From: Candidatus Woesearchaeota archaeon
Lineage (GTDB): Archaea; Nanobdellota; Nanobdellia; Woesearchaeales; UBA525
Direction of reading: 5' to 3'
DNA length: 15,593 nt
Assembly (NCBI GenBank): GCA_023252315.1
Contig: JAJPEB010000016.1
Coordinates: 1-15,593 of the forward strand
Position 1 is the first letter of the stretch; each line of letters begins with the position of its first letter. A program made the position numbers and the translations under genes. Below, one piece after another: positions 7,289 to 13,524 of the stretch. The notes beneath the pieces were generated by a model. It was not told the DNA's origin and did no database searches. It was given only the letters and a program-made list of their open reading frames with translations.

Positions 7289-7576
7289 ATGAGAGCGAAG
7301 ACATTGGCGGCAGGGGTGGGGGCATTCGTCATGTGTGCGATAGTCATCGGCGCTGCGCTGCCATCTGCATCAGCGTTCCCCGCAGGGGGTTATATATGCA
7401 CCAGCGGTATAGATTGGGCATGTTACAGCCCATGCAGTAGAGCGTACGATACGTGCCTAGATGCGAGGCATCGAACCTGCGGCGAAGGTGCGTGCGACAC
7501 CACAATATGCGATACACAGTTCGAGGGGTGCGTATCGGAGTGCCCCGACGTACAGTATTGCTACGCCATCGCCTGA
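7289..7576 (+). CDS. Small secreted cysteine-rich protein with mirror-symmetric cysteines
   Basis: The 95-residue product has a typical signal peptide: basic MRAK, a hydrophobic stretch to about 24, and a probable cut after SASA at residue 29. The mature part of about 66 residues has ten Cys: 37, 45, 49, 56, 64, 69, 74, 81, 85 and 91. Their positions are mirror-symmetric about residue 65: 45+85, 49+81 and 56+74 all sum to 130, with 37+91 and 64+69 close to that. This suits an antiparallel helical hairpin laced by five disulfides, with outer CX3C pairs as in alpha-hairpinins. That fold is an inference. I do not recognise the family. Codons such as ATA, GTA, AGA and ACA are used more than in the neighbours, hinting at transfer or fast evolution. 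GGAGGTGG just upstream fixes the ATG. A T-rich terminator follows. It could be a toxin-like or surface protein, but nothing proves this. Confidence 0.85.
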   Translation: MRAKTLAAGVGAFVMCAIVIGAALPSASAFPAGGYICTSGIDWACYSPCSRAYDTCLDARHRTCGEGACDTTICDTQFEGCVSECPDVQYCYAIA

Positions 7577-7587
7577 ACTGGACCTCC

Positions 7588-7610
7588 TCTTTTTCTTACT
7601 TTTTCTTATT
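7588..7610 (+). terminator. T-rich terminator after the Cys-rich gene
   Basis: The stretch TCTTTTTCTTACTTTTTCTT starts 12 bases after the stop codon at 7576. Two runs of five T without a strong hairpin fit archaeal oligo-T termination. Confidence 0.6.
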
Positions 7611-7780
7611 GATCGGTCTTCCGCTAGGAGCAGCCATGCGCCATCGAGAACGAAATTCGCAATAGCTATTCTTTTTGTCATCATTTACATGCGAACCGAA
7701 AGAGAGAAGTCCTTATCAGAAAATTCCTAAATCTCCACTTTCTCGAGCCAGCTCAGGCATAGCGCACACGGTCCCCCCAT
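7611..7780. other. AT-richer intergenic stretch, no gene seen
   Basis: This part of the 7577-7811 gap is clearly lower in GC than its surroundings. Short open frames on both strands lack a promoter, a ribosome-binding site and protein-like composition. I find no tRNA, repeat or hairpin that I would defend. Confidence 0.5.
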
Positions 7781-7788
7781 TTTATAAC
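7781..7788 (+). promoter_or_regulatory. TATA element of the interrupted EamA transporter
   Basis: TTTATAAC is centred about 27 bases before the ATG at 7812 with no Shine-Dalgarno, so the transcript should be leaderless. This favours the ATG at 7812 over the in-frame GTG at 7806. Confidence 0.65.
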
Positions 7789-7811
7789 TCCCGCCTCCCC
7801 GGTCCGTGCGC

Positions 7812-8699
7812 ATGATCGAGCTCCTCGCGCTCCTCGCGAGCGTCGGCAAGTCCGGCTACACGATGCTGCAGAAGCGCACGCTCGGGCGCGGCATCGACGA
7901 GTACGTGACGGTGTGGGCGATCGCGATCGGGGCCCTGCTCTCATGCCTGCTCCTCCCGTTCGTGCCGCGCGGGCACATTGGCCTGCTCGTCTGGGGCGCT
8001 TGCCTGGGATCGGCGACCGCGAGCTTCGAGTAGTCTTTGTCCTTGAGCGGGATCGCCGCTGTGTTCGACGCGAAGGCGCTGCGCGCGCTCGACGTGTCGC
8101 TTATCCTGCCGATCTACTCGCTCGGGCTCGTCTTCACTGGCGTCGCCGCGTGGCTCGTCCTCGGCGAGGTCCCGACGCCGCTCGGGCTCGCGGGCGTGGC
8201 CCTCATCGTGGGCGGCGTGTACCTCGTCGAGCTGCGCTCGCTCTCGCCGCGCGACGCGCTGCTCCCGTTCAGGGCGCTCTTCTCGAACAGGGCGGTGTGG
8301 CTGCTCCTGCCCGCGTTCGCGCTCTACTCGGTGAGCAGCGTGCTCGACAAGGTGGGCGTGCTCTCGTCCGGGAGCCCCGTCGTGTACAACGTCATGAACC
8401 ACTGCGTCGGCATGGCGCTCTTCACGCTCGTCTTCTGGAAGCGCATCTTCGCGCACAGGGGGGCGATACGCGCGAACATCGGGACGTTCGCGGCGCTCGG
8501 CACGATCAACGTGGGCTTCTCGCTCATGAGCGTCTTCATGTACCAGACGATGGACGTGCTCTACGTCGCGGCGCTGCTGCAGCTCTCGGTGCTCTTCAAC
8601 GTCGTCGGCGGGTGCGTGCTCTTCAAGGAGGAGGGCCTCGCGCGCAAGCTCGCGGCGGGAACCCTCATCGTCGCGGGGTCCGCGCTGCTGCTCGCCTGA
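7812..8699 (+). pseudogene. EamA/DMT-family transporter interrupted by an in-frame TAG
   Basis: The frame 7812-8033 and the frame 8034-8699 are the same reading frame, separated only by TAG at 8031-8033. Read through, they give 295 residues, the normal EamA length, with about ten membrane helices in two related halves. Each half ends in the usual helix with an acidic signature (LVLGE near residue 118; LFKEE near 275). The stop is at codon 74, in the third helix. The segment around it (TCT TTG TCC TTG codons) is unlike the GC-rich neighbours, and that helix looks seven to ten residues too long when the two halves are compared, so a small insertion may have brought the stop. The remainder is undisturbed, suggesting a recent lesion, a sequencing or assembly error, or read-through. 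The substrate is unknown; the family exports small metabolites. The second piece could only start at rare TTG codons and lacks a ribosome-binding site. Confidence 0.8.
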
Positions 8700-8715
8700 G
8701 CGCCCCGCGCAAAGG

Positions 8716-8723
8716 TTCTTAAG
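8716..8723 (+). promoter_or_regulatory. TATA-like element of the MFS gene
   Basis: TTCTTAAG is centred about 26 bases before the ATG at 8746, with no Shine-Dalgarno between. This supports a leaderless transcript from the short gap after the EamA gene. Confidence 0.55.
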
Positions 8724-8745
8724 CCCCTCTCCTGCGCGCCTGCGC

Positions 8746-9867
8746 ATGGCGGAGGGAATGCGCGCATACGTGCGCGACCTGGGCGTCGGCCACGCGCTGC
8801 TCGCGCTCAAGAGCGTGGTCGCGGCGCTCGTCGTCGTCTTCGTGCCGCTGCTGCTGCGTAACGAGAGGGCCTCGATCCCCGCGATCCTGCTCGTCTACGC
8901 GCTCGACGTGGGCGTGGGCGCCGCGACCGTGCCGCTCTTTCGCAGGTTCCGCGTGCGCCGCCATCTCGCGATCGGCACGGCGCTCTACGCGCTCGGCCTG
9001 CTCGCGCTCGCATGGCTCGCATACCCGTGGGGCCCAGTCGCGTTCGCCGTGCTCGACGGCCTCACGGGCGGGCTCTTCTGGGTGCCGCTCAACCACCTCT
9101 GCTTCAGGGGGCTCGACAAGAAGAGGAACGGCGCGAACTCGGGAGTGTACTTCCTCATCCCCGCGATCCTCGCGATCGGGCTGCCCCCGCTCGGCGCCCT
9201 GCTCGCGGCAGCCTACGGCTTCCCGGCGCTCTTCACGCTCGGCGGCGTCCTCATGCTCGCATTGCTGCCCGTGATCGCGGCGTACGCGCCCGACGAGACG
9301 CACGAGCGCAGCCCCGCCGACGCTCTGCGCGCGTTCAAGGGGCTCAAGTCGATCACGTTCGTCGAGGGCGCATTGCACTACTTCCGCTCCGCGGTGATCC
9401 CCGTGGCGGCGCTGCTCTTCCTCTCGACGGAGGCGGAGTTCGGCGGCTTCTCCGCGTACCTGGGCGCGATCGCGCTGCTCGCCTCCTTGTGGCTCTCGCA
9501 CCGCTCGGACAGGGACCCGCGCAGGATGCGCATGGTCGCGCCGCTGCTCGTCGGGATGGGAGCTGCATGCGCGGCGCTCGGCGCGCTCCGCTCGGCGGCG
9601 CCGTGGCTGCTCGTCGCGGGCGCCTACGCGGCGCTCGACACGCTCTCGGCGCCCCTGCGCCTCGCGATCTCGCTCGACCGGCGCGAGCACGACATGGGCT
9701 TCTGGGCGATGCGCGAGGTCTTCCTCAACATAGGCAGGTGCGCCACGCTCGTGCTCGCGGCGCTCGCCATCTGGGCAGGCTCGCTCGCGCTCGCGTTCCT
9801 GCTGTTCACGGCCCTCATGCTCGGCTACGTCGCGCTCGCGCGGCGCAAGCTCGCGCACGCGTACTGA
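8746..9867 (+). CDS. MFS-type multi-helix transporter
   Basis: The 373-residue, almost entirely hydrophobic protein has about eleven or twelve helices in two halves joined by a charged central loop near residues 183-205 (DETHERSPAD region). A basic loop RRFRVRR lies after the second helix, where MFS proteins carry their conserved basic loop, and a second basic stretch SHRSDRDPRR lies at the equivalent place in the other half. This is the evidence for the major facilitator superfamily; the substrate cannot be guessed. The promoter spacing supports ATG 8746, though an in-frame ATG at 8758 exists. It follows the broken EamA gene by 46 bases and precedes the HtpX-like protease gene, each with its own promoter. 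Confidence 0.8.
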   Translation: MAEGMRAYVRDLGVGHALLALKSVVAALVVVFVPLLLRNERASIPAILLVYALDVGVGAATVPLFRRFRVRRHLAIGTALYALGLLALAWLAYPWGPVAFAVLDGLTGGLFWVPLNHLCFRGLDKKRNGANSGVYFLIPAILAIGLPPLGALLAAAYGFPALFTLGGVLMLALLPVIAAYAPDETHERSPADALRAFKGLKSITFVEGALHYFRSAVIPVAALLFLSTEAEFGGFSAYLGAIALLASLWLSHRSDRDPRRMRMVAPLLVGMGAACAALGALRSAAPWLLVAGAYAALDTLSAPLRLAISLDRREHDMGFWAMREVFLNIGRCATLVLAALAIWAGSLALAFLLFTALMLGYVALARRKLAHAY

Positions 9868-9883
9868 CGATGCGTCCGTAAGC

Positions 9884-9891
9884 GTTTTAAG
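9884..9891 (+). promoter_or_regulatory. TATA-like element of the HtpX gene
   Basis: GTTTTAAG is centred near 9888, predicting transcription from about 9914 and a leader of only about seven bases before the ATG at 9921. No ribosome-binding site is visible. Confidence 0.55.
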
Positions 9892-9920
9892 CGCGCGCGG
9901 CATCCTCCTCGACGATAGGC

Positions 9921-10754
9921 ATGCGCAACCAGCTCAAGACCATCCTGCTCCTCGGCGCCCTCACGGCGCTCATGCTCGCGGTCGGATCGCTCTTCGGCAA
10001 GGGCGGGTTCGTGATCGCGCTCGCGCTGAGCGCAGCGCTCAGCTTCGGCTCGTACTTCTTCTCTGACCGGCTCGTGCTCGCGAGCTACGGCGCGAAGGAG
10101 GCGGACATGCGCGCGCACAAGCGCCTCTACGCGATCGTCGCGCGCGTCGCGAAGGCGGCGCAGCTCCCGATGCCCAAGGTCTACATCGTCGAGAGCGCGT
10201 CGCCCAACGCGTTCGCGACCGGGCGCAACCCCGAGCACAGCGCGATCGCGTACACGCAGGGCATCCTGGGCCTGCTCACGGAGGACGAGCTCGAGGGCGT
10301 GACCGCGCACGAGCTCGCGCACGTGAAGAACCGCGACGTGCTCATCGCGACGATCGCGGCGGCGTTCGCGGGGGCGGTCGGCTACCTCGCCTCCTTCGGC
10401 ATGTCGGCCGCGGGCCGCGACGACGAGGGGCGCAGCGCGCTCGGCGTGATCGCCGCGGTCATCGTGGCGCCGATCGCGGCGATGCTGGTCCAGCTCGCGG
10501 TCTCGCGCTCGCGCGAGTACGGCGCCGACGAGACGGGGGCCTCGATCACGCGCAAGCCAAAGGCGCTCGCGTCCGCGCTCAGGCGCCTGCACGAGAAGAC
10601 CGGCGAGACGCCCATGCGCGGCGCGCACCCCGAGAGCGCGTTCATGTTCATCGCGGACCCGTTCGGGGGGGCGCGCGAGCGTATCGCGCAGCTGCTCAGC
10701 ACGCACCCGCCGATGGAGGACCGCATCGCGCGGCTGATGCGGATGCGCCCGTGA
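9921..10754 (+). CDS. htpX: HtpX-like membrane zinc metalloprotease (M48)
   Basis: The 277-residue protein has the usual HtpX length and layout: two N-terminal helices (about 5-24 and 28-48), the active-site motif HELAH at 130-134 (zinc ligands His130 and His134, catalytic Glu131), two further helices (about 141-165 and 172-195) and the downstream zinc ligand Glu199 in REYGAD. The C-terminal THPP...RI motif before the end is also typical of M48 proteases. HtpX degrades misfolded membrane proteins, with its active site facing the cytosol. All catalytic residues are present. It has its own promoter between a transporter and a lipoprotein hydrolase. An envelope-stress role is inferred from the family, not from the neighbours. 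Confidence 0.95.
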   Translation: MRNQLKTILLLGALTALMLAVGSLFGKGGFVIALALSAALSFGSYFFSDRLVLASYGAKEADMRAHKRLYAIVARVAKAAQLPMPKVYIVESASPNAFATGRNPEHSAIAYTQGILGLLTEDELEGVTAHELAHVKNRDVLIATIAAAFAGAVGYLASFGMSAAGRDDEGRSALGVIAAVIVAPIAAMLVQLAVSRSREYGADETGASITRKPKALASALRRLHEKTGETPMRGAHPESAFMFIADPFGGARERIAQLLSTHPPMEDRIARLMRMRP

Positions 10755-10770
10755 AGGTGGCAGGGAAAAG

Positions 10771-10780
10771 CATTAATAGC
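10771..10780 (+). promoter_or_regulatory. TATA element of the dienelactone hydrolase gene
   Basis: CATTAATAGC is centred about 26 bases before the ATG at 10801. It favours that ATG, leaderless, over the TTG at 10789. Confidence 0.6.
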
Positions 10781-10800
10781 GTCGCGTCTTGCGCGCGGGC

Positions 10801-11634
10801 ATGCGACGCACGCCCATTCTCGGCGCAGCGCTTCTCGTAGCGGTGGTGCTGCTCGTCGCGTGCGAGCCGGCCGGCCGATCGCACGCATCCGCTCCCGTGC
10901 CTGCGCCCGCGGGCCCTTCCCCGAGCGACTCGGTCGCCGTGCTGCAGGACAACGTGAGCGCGGACCTCGTCACCGGGAACGTCTCGTACTTCCCGCGCGC
11001 GCAGGGATTCCTCGCGCGCCCCGACGACAATGCGTCGCATCCCGGCATCGTGATGGTCCACGAGTGGTGGGGCCTCAACGACAACATCCGCACGATGGCG
11101 AAGGCGCTCGCGGCGCAGGGCTACACGGTGCTCGCGGTCGACCTCTACCACGGCGAGTCCACGACGGACCCGTCGCGCGCGGGCGCGCTCTCGTCGTCGG
11201 TCAACCGCGACGAGGCGGTCGCGAACATGCGCGCCGCCGCGGCCTACCTGCGCGAGCGGCAGGGATCGGGGAAGGTCGCGTCGCTGGGCTGGTGCTTCGG
11301 CGGCGGGCAGTCCCTCGCGCTCGCGCTCAGCGGCGAGAGGCTCGACGCGACGGTCGTCTACTACGGCAGCCCGCTCGTGACGGACGCGGGCAACCTCTCG
11401 CGCATCTCGTGGCCCGTGCTCGGCGTGTTCGGCAGCGCCGACACGGTCGTGCCCGTAGCACAGGCGCGCGCGTTCAACGCGACGCTCGGCGACCTCGGCA
11501 TCGCGCACGAGGTCTACGTCTACGACGGGATGGGGCACGCGTTCGCGAACCCCTCGAGCGCGACGTATGCGTCGGCTCCCGCGCAGGACGCATGGGCGAA
11601 GACGGTGGCGTTCCTCAGGAAGAGCCTCGCGTGA
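10801..11634 (+). CDS. Dienelactone hydrolase-family lipoprotein
   Basis: The 277-residue alpha/beta hydrolase carries a lipoprotein-type signal: MRRT, a hydrophobic stretch, and the lipobox LVAC with Cys21, followed by a Pro/Ala/Ser-rich tether to about residue 45. The catalytic set of dienelactone hydrolase is complete: nucleophile Cys165 in GWCFGG, Asp214 in GSAD and His246 in GMGHAF, with Glu88 in HEWWG as the partner residue known from the Pseudomonas enzyme. The protein should act outside the cytoplasmic membrane on an ester or lactone; the substrate is unknown. Many DLH relatives are not aromatic-pathway enzymes, and no such pathway is nearby. Cys in place of Ser as nucleophile marks the DLH branch. 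An external location and lipid anchor for this family in an archaeon are notable. Confidence 0.92.
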   Translation: MRRTPILGAALLVAVVLLVACEPAGRSHASAPVPAPAGPSPSDSVAVLQDNVSADLVTGNVSYFPRAQGFLARPDDNASHPGIVMVHEWWGLNDNIRTMAKALAAQGYTVLAVDLYHGESTTDPSRAGALSSSVNRDEAVANMRAAAAYLRERQGSGKVASLGWCFGGGQSLALALSGERLDATVVYYGSPLVTDAGNLSRISWPVLGVFGSADTVVPVAQARAFNATLGDLGIAHEVYVYDGMGHAFANPSSATYASAPAQDAWAKTVAFLRKSLA

Positions 11635-11667
11635 TAGTACAGCTGCGGCCCCTTCTATCACCACAAT

Positions 11668-11676
11668 ACATATAAG
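11668..11676 (+). promoter_or_regulatory. TATA element of the 320-residue unknown gene
   Basis: ACATATAAG is centred about 26 bases before the GTG at 11699 in an AT-rich gap. This is the main reason for choosing that start. Confidence 0.65.
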
Positions 11677-11698
11677 ATTGCATTTTCCTCTCTTGAAA

Positions 11699-12661
11699 GT
11701 GGTACTTGAGAAGCCATCAAGCATAGTGCTCGCGACGCGCAGCGATATCCTGCGCCTCTACGATGATCCGGGCCATCCATGGGCAGGACATGCGATCGAC
11801 ACCCTGGAGGACAATGGGCTGCTGCCGCTCACGCTCTCAAGCCATGGAGCAGGCCACACGAATTTCCTCGCAGCGAACGTATGGATCAGCGGATGGGCGG
11901 GCCGCAACAGAGAGTCGTTCAAAGCAGGCTTCGACCCCCGGATCTATTCCGCCGAGATACGCTGCCTTGCGCAGGATATCGGCGCGGACATGGCACCGGT
12001 CTCCGACTCCAATGTGCTTGTATTCGGCAAGAGGGGAGCTACGTATTCAAGGCTCATCTACAACACGCTCGTGCACGGTACGACCGATAAGGACGACGGC
12101 GTCCCCGGATCCCATGGCTGGCGCACTCGAGGGCAATTCCGGGTTCCCCGCTACGTGCGCGAGCTCATGGAATATGATTGCTTCAAGGGCATGCCCGACC
12201 AGGACCAGCCAGGCCAAGATGCGCAGCGCCTCGGGCTCGCGCTCAAGGAGCGCGAGTGCAAATCGCGGGTGCTGCGAGGATACGCGCTCGCCCTGCTCGC
12301 CCACAAGCTTGAGTTCGATGGCGAGCGGATCAGCATCCCCAAGCAGCCTTCAAAGGACGCCGCCCTCGGCTGCATAGAGGATTTCACGACCGTGCTCAGC
12401 GGAGCGTACGGCCTCTGCTTCTCGGACAGGAACGCGCACGTCTACCATGTCGATGAGCGCGAGATCGGGCGGTGCCGCGATCTCGGCAGCGTCGTGCATG
12501 CAGGATGGGAAGGACGGGTCAAGCTGGGCCCCGAGAACCGCGAGCGGCTCGTCGACGCTGGCGTGCTCGCGCGCGTGAGGAACGGCAACGGCCCCAAGTA
12601 CGTCGTCCCGGATCTCGTCGGCCTCGTGCGCGCGGACAGCCCGGGGTTCTCGCGCTACTAG
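11699..12661 (+). CDS. Hypothetical protein, 320 residues, possible DNA-binding C-terminus
   Basis: I do not recognise this protein. It is soluble, with no signal peptide or membrane helix. The leaderless GTG at 11699 fits the TATA spacing; an in-frame TTG at 11693 is the alternative, and the longer open frame reaching back into the hydrolase gene is not credible. The middle part has a stretch VLRGYALALLAHK (about 198-210), then FDGERISIPKQPSKD, which faintly recalls a degenerate LAGLIDADG core: a helix, an acidic residue, a strand, then S/K-rich. No clear catalytic acidic pair is visible. The last 40 residues (ENRERLVDAGVLARVRNG...PKYVV) look like a winged-helix wing. Codons are more mixed and less GC-rich at third positions than in the neighbours, which suggests acquisition. 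It ends in TAG. Real gene likely, function unknown. Confidence 0.75.
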   Translation: MVLEKPSSIVLATRSDILRLYDDPGHPWAGHAIDTLEDNGLLPLTLSSHGAGHTNFLAANVWISGWAGRNRESFKAGFDPRIYSAEIRCLAQDIGADMAPVSDSNVLVFGKRGATYSRLIYNTLVHGTTDKDDGVPGSHGWRTRGQFRVPRYVRELMEYDCFKGMPDQDQPGQDAQRLGLALKERECKSRVLRGYALALLAHKLEFDGERISIPKQPSKDAALGCIEDFTTVLSGAYGLCFSDRNAHVYHVDEREIGRCRDLGSVVHAGWEGRVKLGPENRERLVDAGVLARVRNGNGPKYVVPDLVGLVRADSPGFSRY

Positions 12662-12689
12662 CGGCCCGCGCGGCGGCAGATACCCTCAA

Positions 12690-12698
12690 TCCTTAAGA
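12690..12698 (+). promoter_or_regulatory. TATA-like element of the DUF1003 gene
   Basis: TCCTTAAGA is centred about 27 bases before the ATG at 12722, with no Shine-Dalgarno, so a leaderless start is expected. Confidence 0.55.
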
Positions 12699-12721
12699 GC
12701 CTGCCCGTCTTCCCCACCTGC

Positions 12722-13279
12722 ATGCCCCAACGACAGCAGGAGGCGGTGCACGAGGGCTCCCTCCTCGAGGAGCTCGAGCGGGAGAAGCGCAGGCTCGAGG
12801 AGGGCGAGAAGAGGCAGCCCAAGCCCACCTTCGGCCATCGCCTCGCGGACAGGATCGCGAGCTTCGGCGGCAGCTGGACGTTCATCATCATCTTCCTCGT
12901 CTTCCTCTTCGCCTGGATGGCGCTCAACCTCATGGCCGTCGTGCAGGCATGGGACCCGTACCCGTTCATCCTCCTCAACCTCTGCCTCTCGACGATCGCC
13001 GCGATCCAGGCGCCCATCATCCTCATGAGCCAGAACAGGCAGGCGGACCGCGACCGCGAGCGCGACGAGATCGACTTCCGGCGCGACAGGCTCGACCTCA
13101 AGGTGGATCTCGCCGCGGCGAGGAGCATCGGCGAGCTGTGCGAGCGCGTCGGCAGGATCGAGCGGCATCTGGGCGTCGCGCAGCAGGCCGCGAGGAAGGG
13201 GAAGGAGGGCGGCGGGAAGCGGCCGGCACGCCCCGCTCTCCGCGCGCGCAAAGGGCGCCAGGGACTTGAGAAAGAATGA
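12722..13279 (+). CDS. DUF1003 membrane protein
   Basis: The 185-residue protein has the DUF1003 signature: FGHRLADRIASFGGSW (37-52), helix one (52-74), the motif DPYPFILLNLCLS (78-90), helix two (about 82-102), then QAPIILMSQNRQ (96-107) and the charged D-R-x-x-x-D-x stretch that follows. An N-terminal charged coiled coil (about 10-32) and a C-terminal amphipathic coiled coil (about 108-155) flank the helices. A basic tail rich in Lys, Arg and Gly ends the protein. The family is widespread in bacteria and archaea, and its function is not established. Both ends are probably cytoplasmic. It converges on the DUF5679 gene with only 15 bases between the stops. Confidence 0.93.
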   Translation: MPQRQQEAVHEGSLLEELEREKRRLEEGEKRQPKPTFGHRLADRIASFGGSWTFIIIFLVFLFAWMALNLMAVVQAWDPYPFILLNLCLSTIAAIQAPIILMSQNRQADRDRERDEIDFRRDRLDLKVDLAAARSIGELCERVGRIERHLGVAQQAARKGKEGGGKRPARPALRARKGRQGLEKE

Positions 13280-13290
13280 GGGAAAAAGAG
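13271..13290 (-). terminator. T-rich stretch after the DUF5679 gene
   Basis: On the minus strand CTCTTTTTCCCTCATTCTTT begins four bases after the stop at 13295. It is an oligo-T archaeal-type terminator overlapping the end of the convergent DUF1003 gene. Confidence 0.45.
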
Positions 13291-13294
13291 TATC

Positions 13295-13438
13295 TCACAT
13301 CGTGCCGATCTTCATCATCTTCGTGCCGCACTTCATGCACGTTCCCTTGACGCAGTCGCGCCCGTTCTTCATCTTCTCCTGCTTCGCGCCCTTCATCTCC
13401 GTGGAGCCCTTGCACTTCATGCAGTATCCTTGTACCAT
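13295..13438 (-). CDS. DUF5679-like zinc-ribbon protein, 47 residues
   Basis: This very short gene reads MVQGYCMKCKG at the start and GTCMKCGTKMMKIG near the end. C6-x2-C9 and C34-x2-C37 make a zinc ribbon, and Cys29 is an extra. The spacing and the internal KNGR (24-27) match the DUF5679 family, which I know from archaea and bacteria as free-standing proteins of about 50 residues without known function. GAGGTGG (13443-13449) is four bases before the ATG at 13438, and a TATA element lies at 13474-13482. It is Met- and Lys-rich, with ten Met in 47 residues. Nucleic acid binding is plausible for such a ribbon but unproven. Confidence 0.9.
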   Translation of the reverse strand: MVQGYCMKCKGSTEMKGAKQEKMKNGRDCVKGTCMKCGTKMMKIGTM

Positions 13439-13473
13439 GCTGCCACCTCGCAGAACCGTCTCACTGGAAGAGG

Positions 13474-13485
13474 TAATATAAAAAA
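13474..13485 (-). promoter_or_regulatory. TATA element of DUF5679 gene fused to a T-run ending the upstream gene
   Basis: On the minus strand CTTCTTTTTTATATTACC runs from about 13489 to 13472. Its T6 (13480-13485) lies about 40 bases after the stop of the secreted-protein gene and can act as its terminator. The overlapping TTTATATTA (13474-13482) is centred 26 bases before a predicted transcript start near 13452, giving a 14-base leader with a Shine-Dalgarno. Confidence 0.55.
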
Positions 13486-13524
13486 GAAGGGGCCGGATGG
13501 CCTATGCCGGGCGTCGACGGGAGC

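Noticed and set aside
8031..8033. TAG in the EamA gene as a pyrrolysine codon
   Set aside because: TAG ends at least four other genes here (946-1644, 2221-2478, 11699-12661, 13525-14883), so it is an ordinary stop. A hydrophobic transporter helix is also not a known pyrrolysine site. Only a pyl gene set elsewhere would revive the idea.
8719..10706. Long minus-strand open frames opposite the MFS and HtpX genes
   Set aside because: Same composition artefact: extreme Arg/Glu content and no recognisable fold.
11699..12661. Naming this gene a LAGLIDADG homing endonuclease
   Set aside because: The resemblance is limited to a short helix-strand pattern, and no clear catalytic acidic residues or repeated core motif are visible. 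No intron or intein boundary is seen nearby.
13266..13481. 71-residue plus-strand frame opposite the DUF5679 gene
   Set aside because: The minus strand gives a zinc ribbon with its own ribosome-binding site and TATA box. The plus frame is its shadow.
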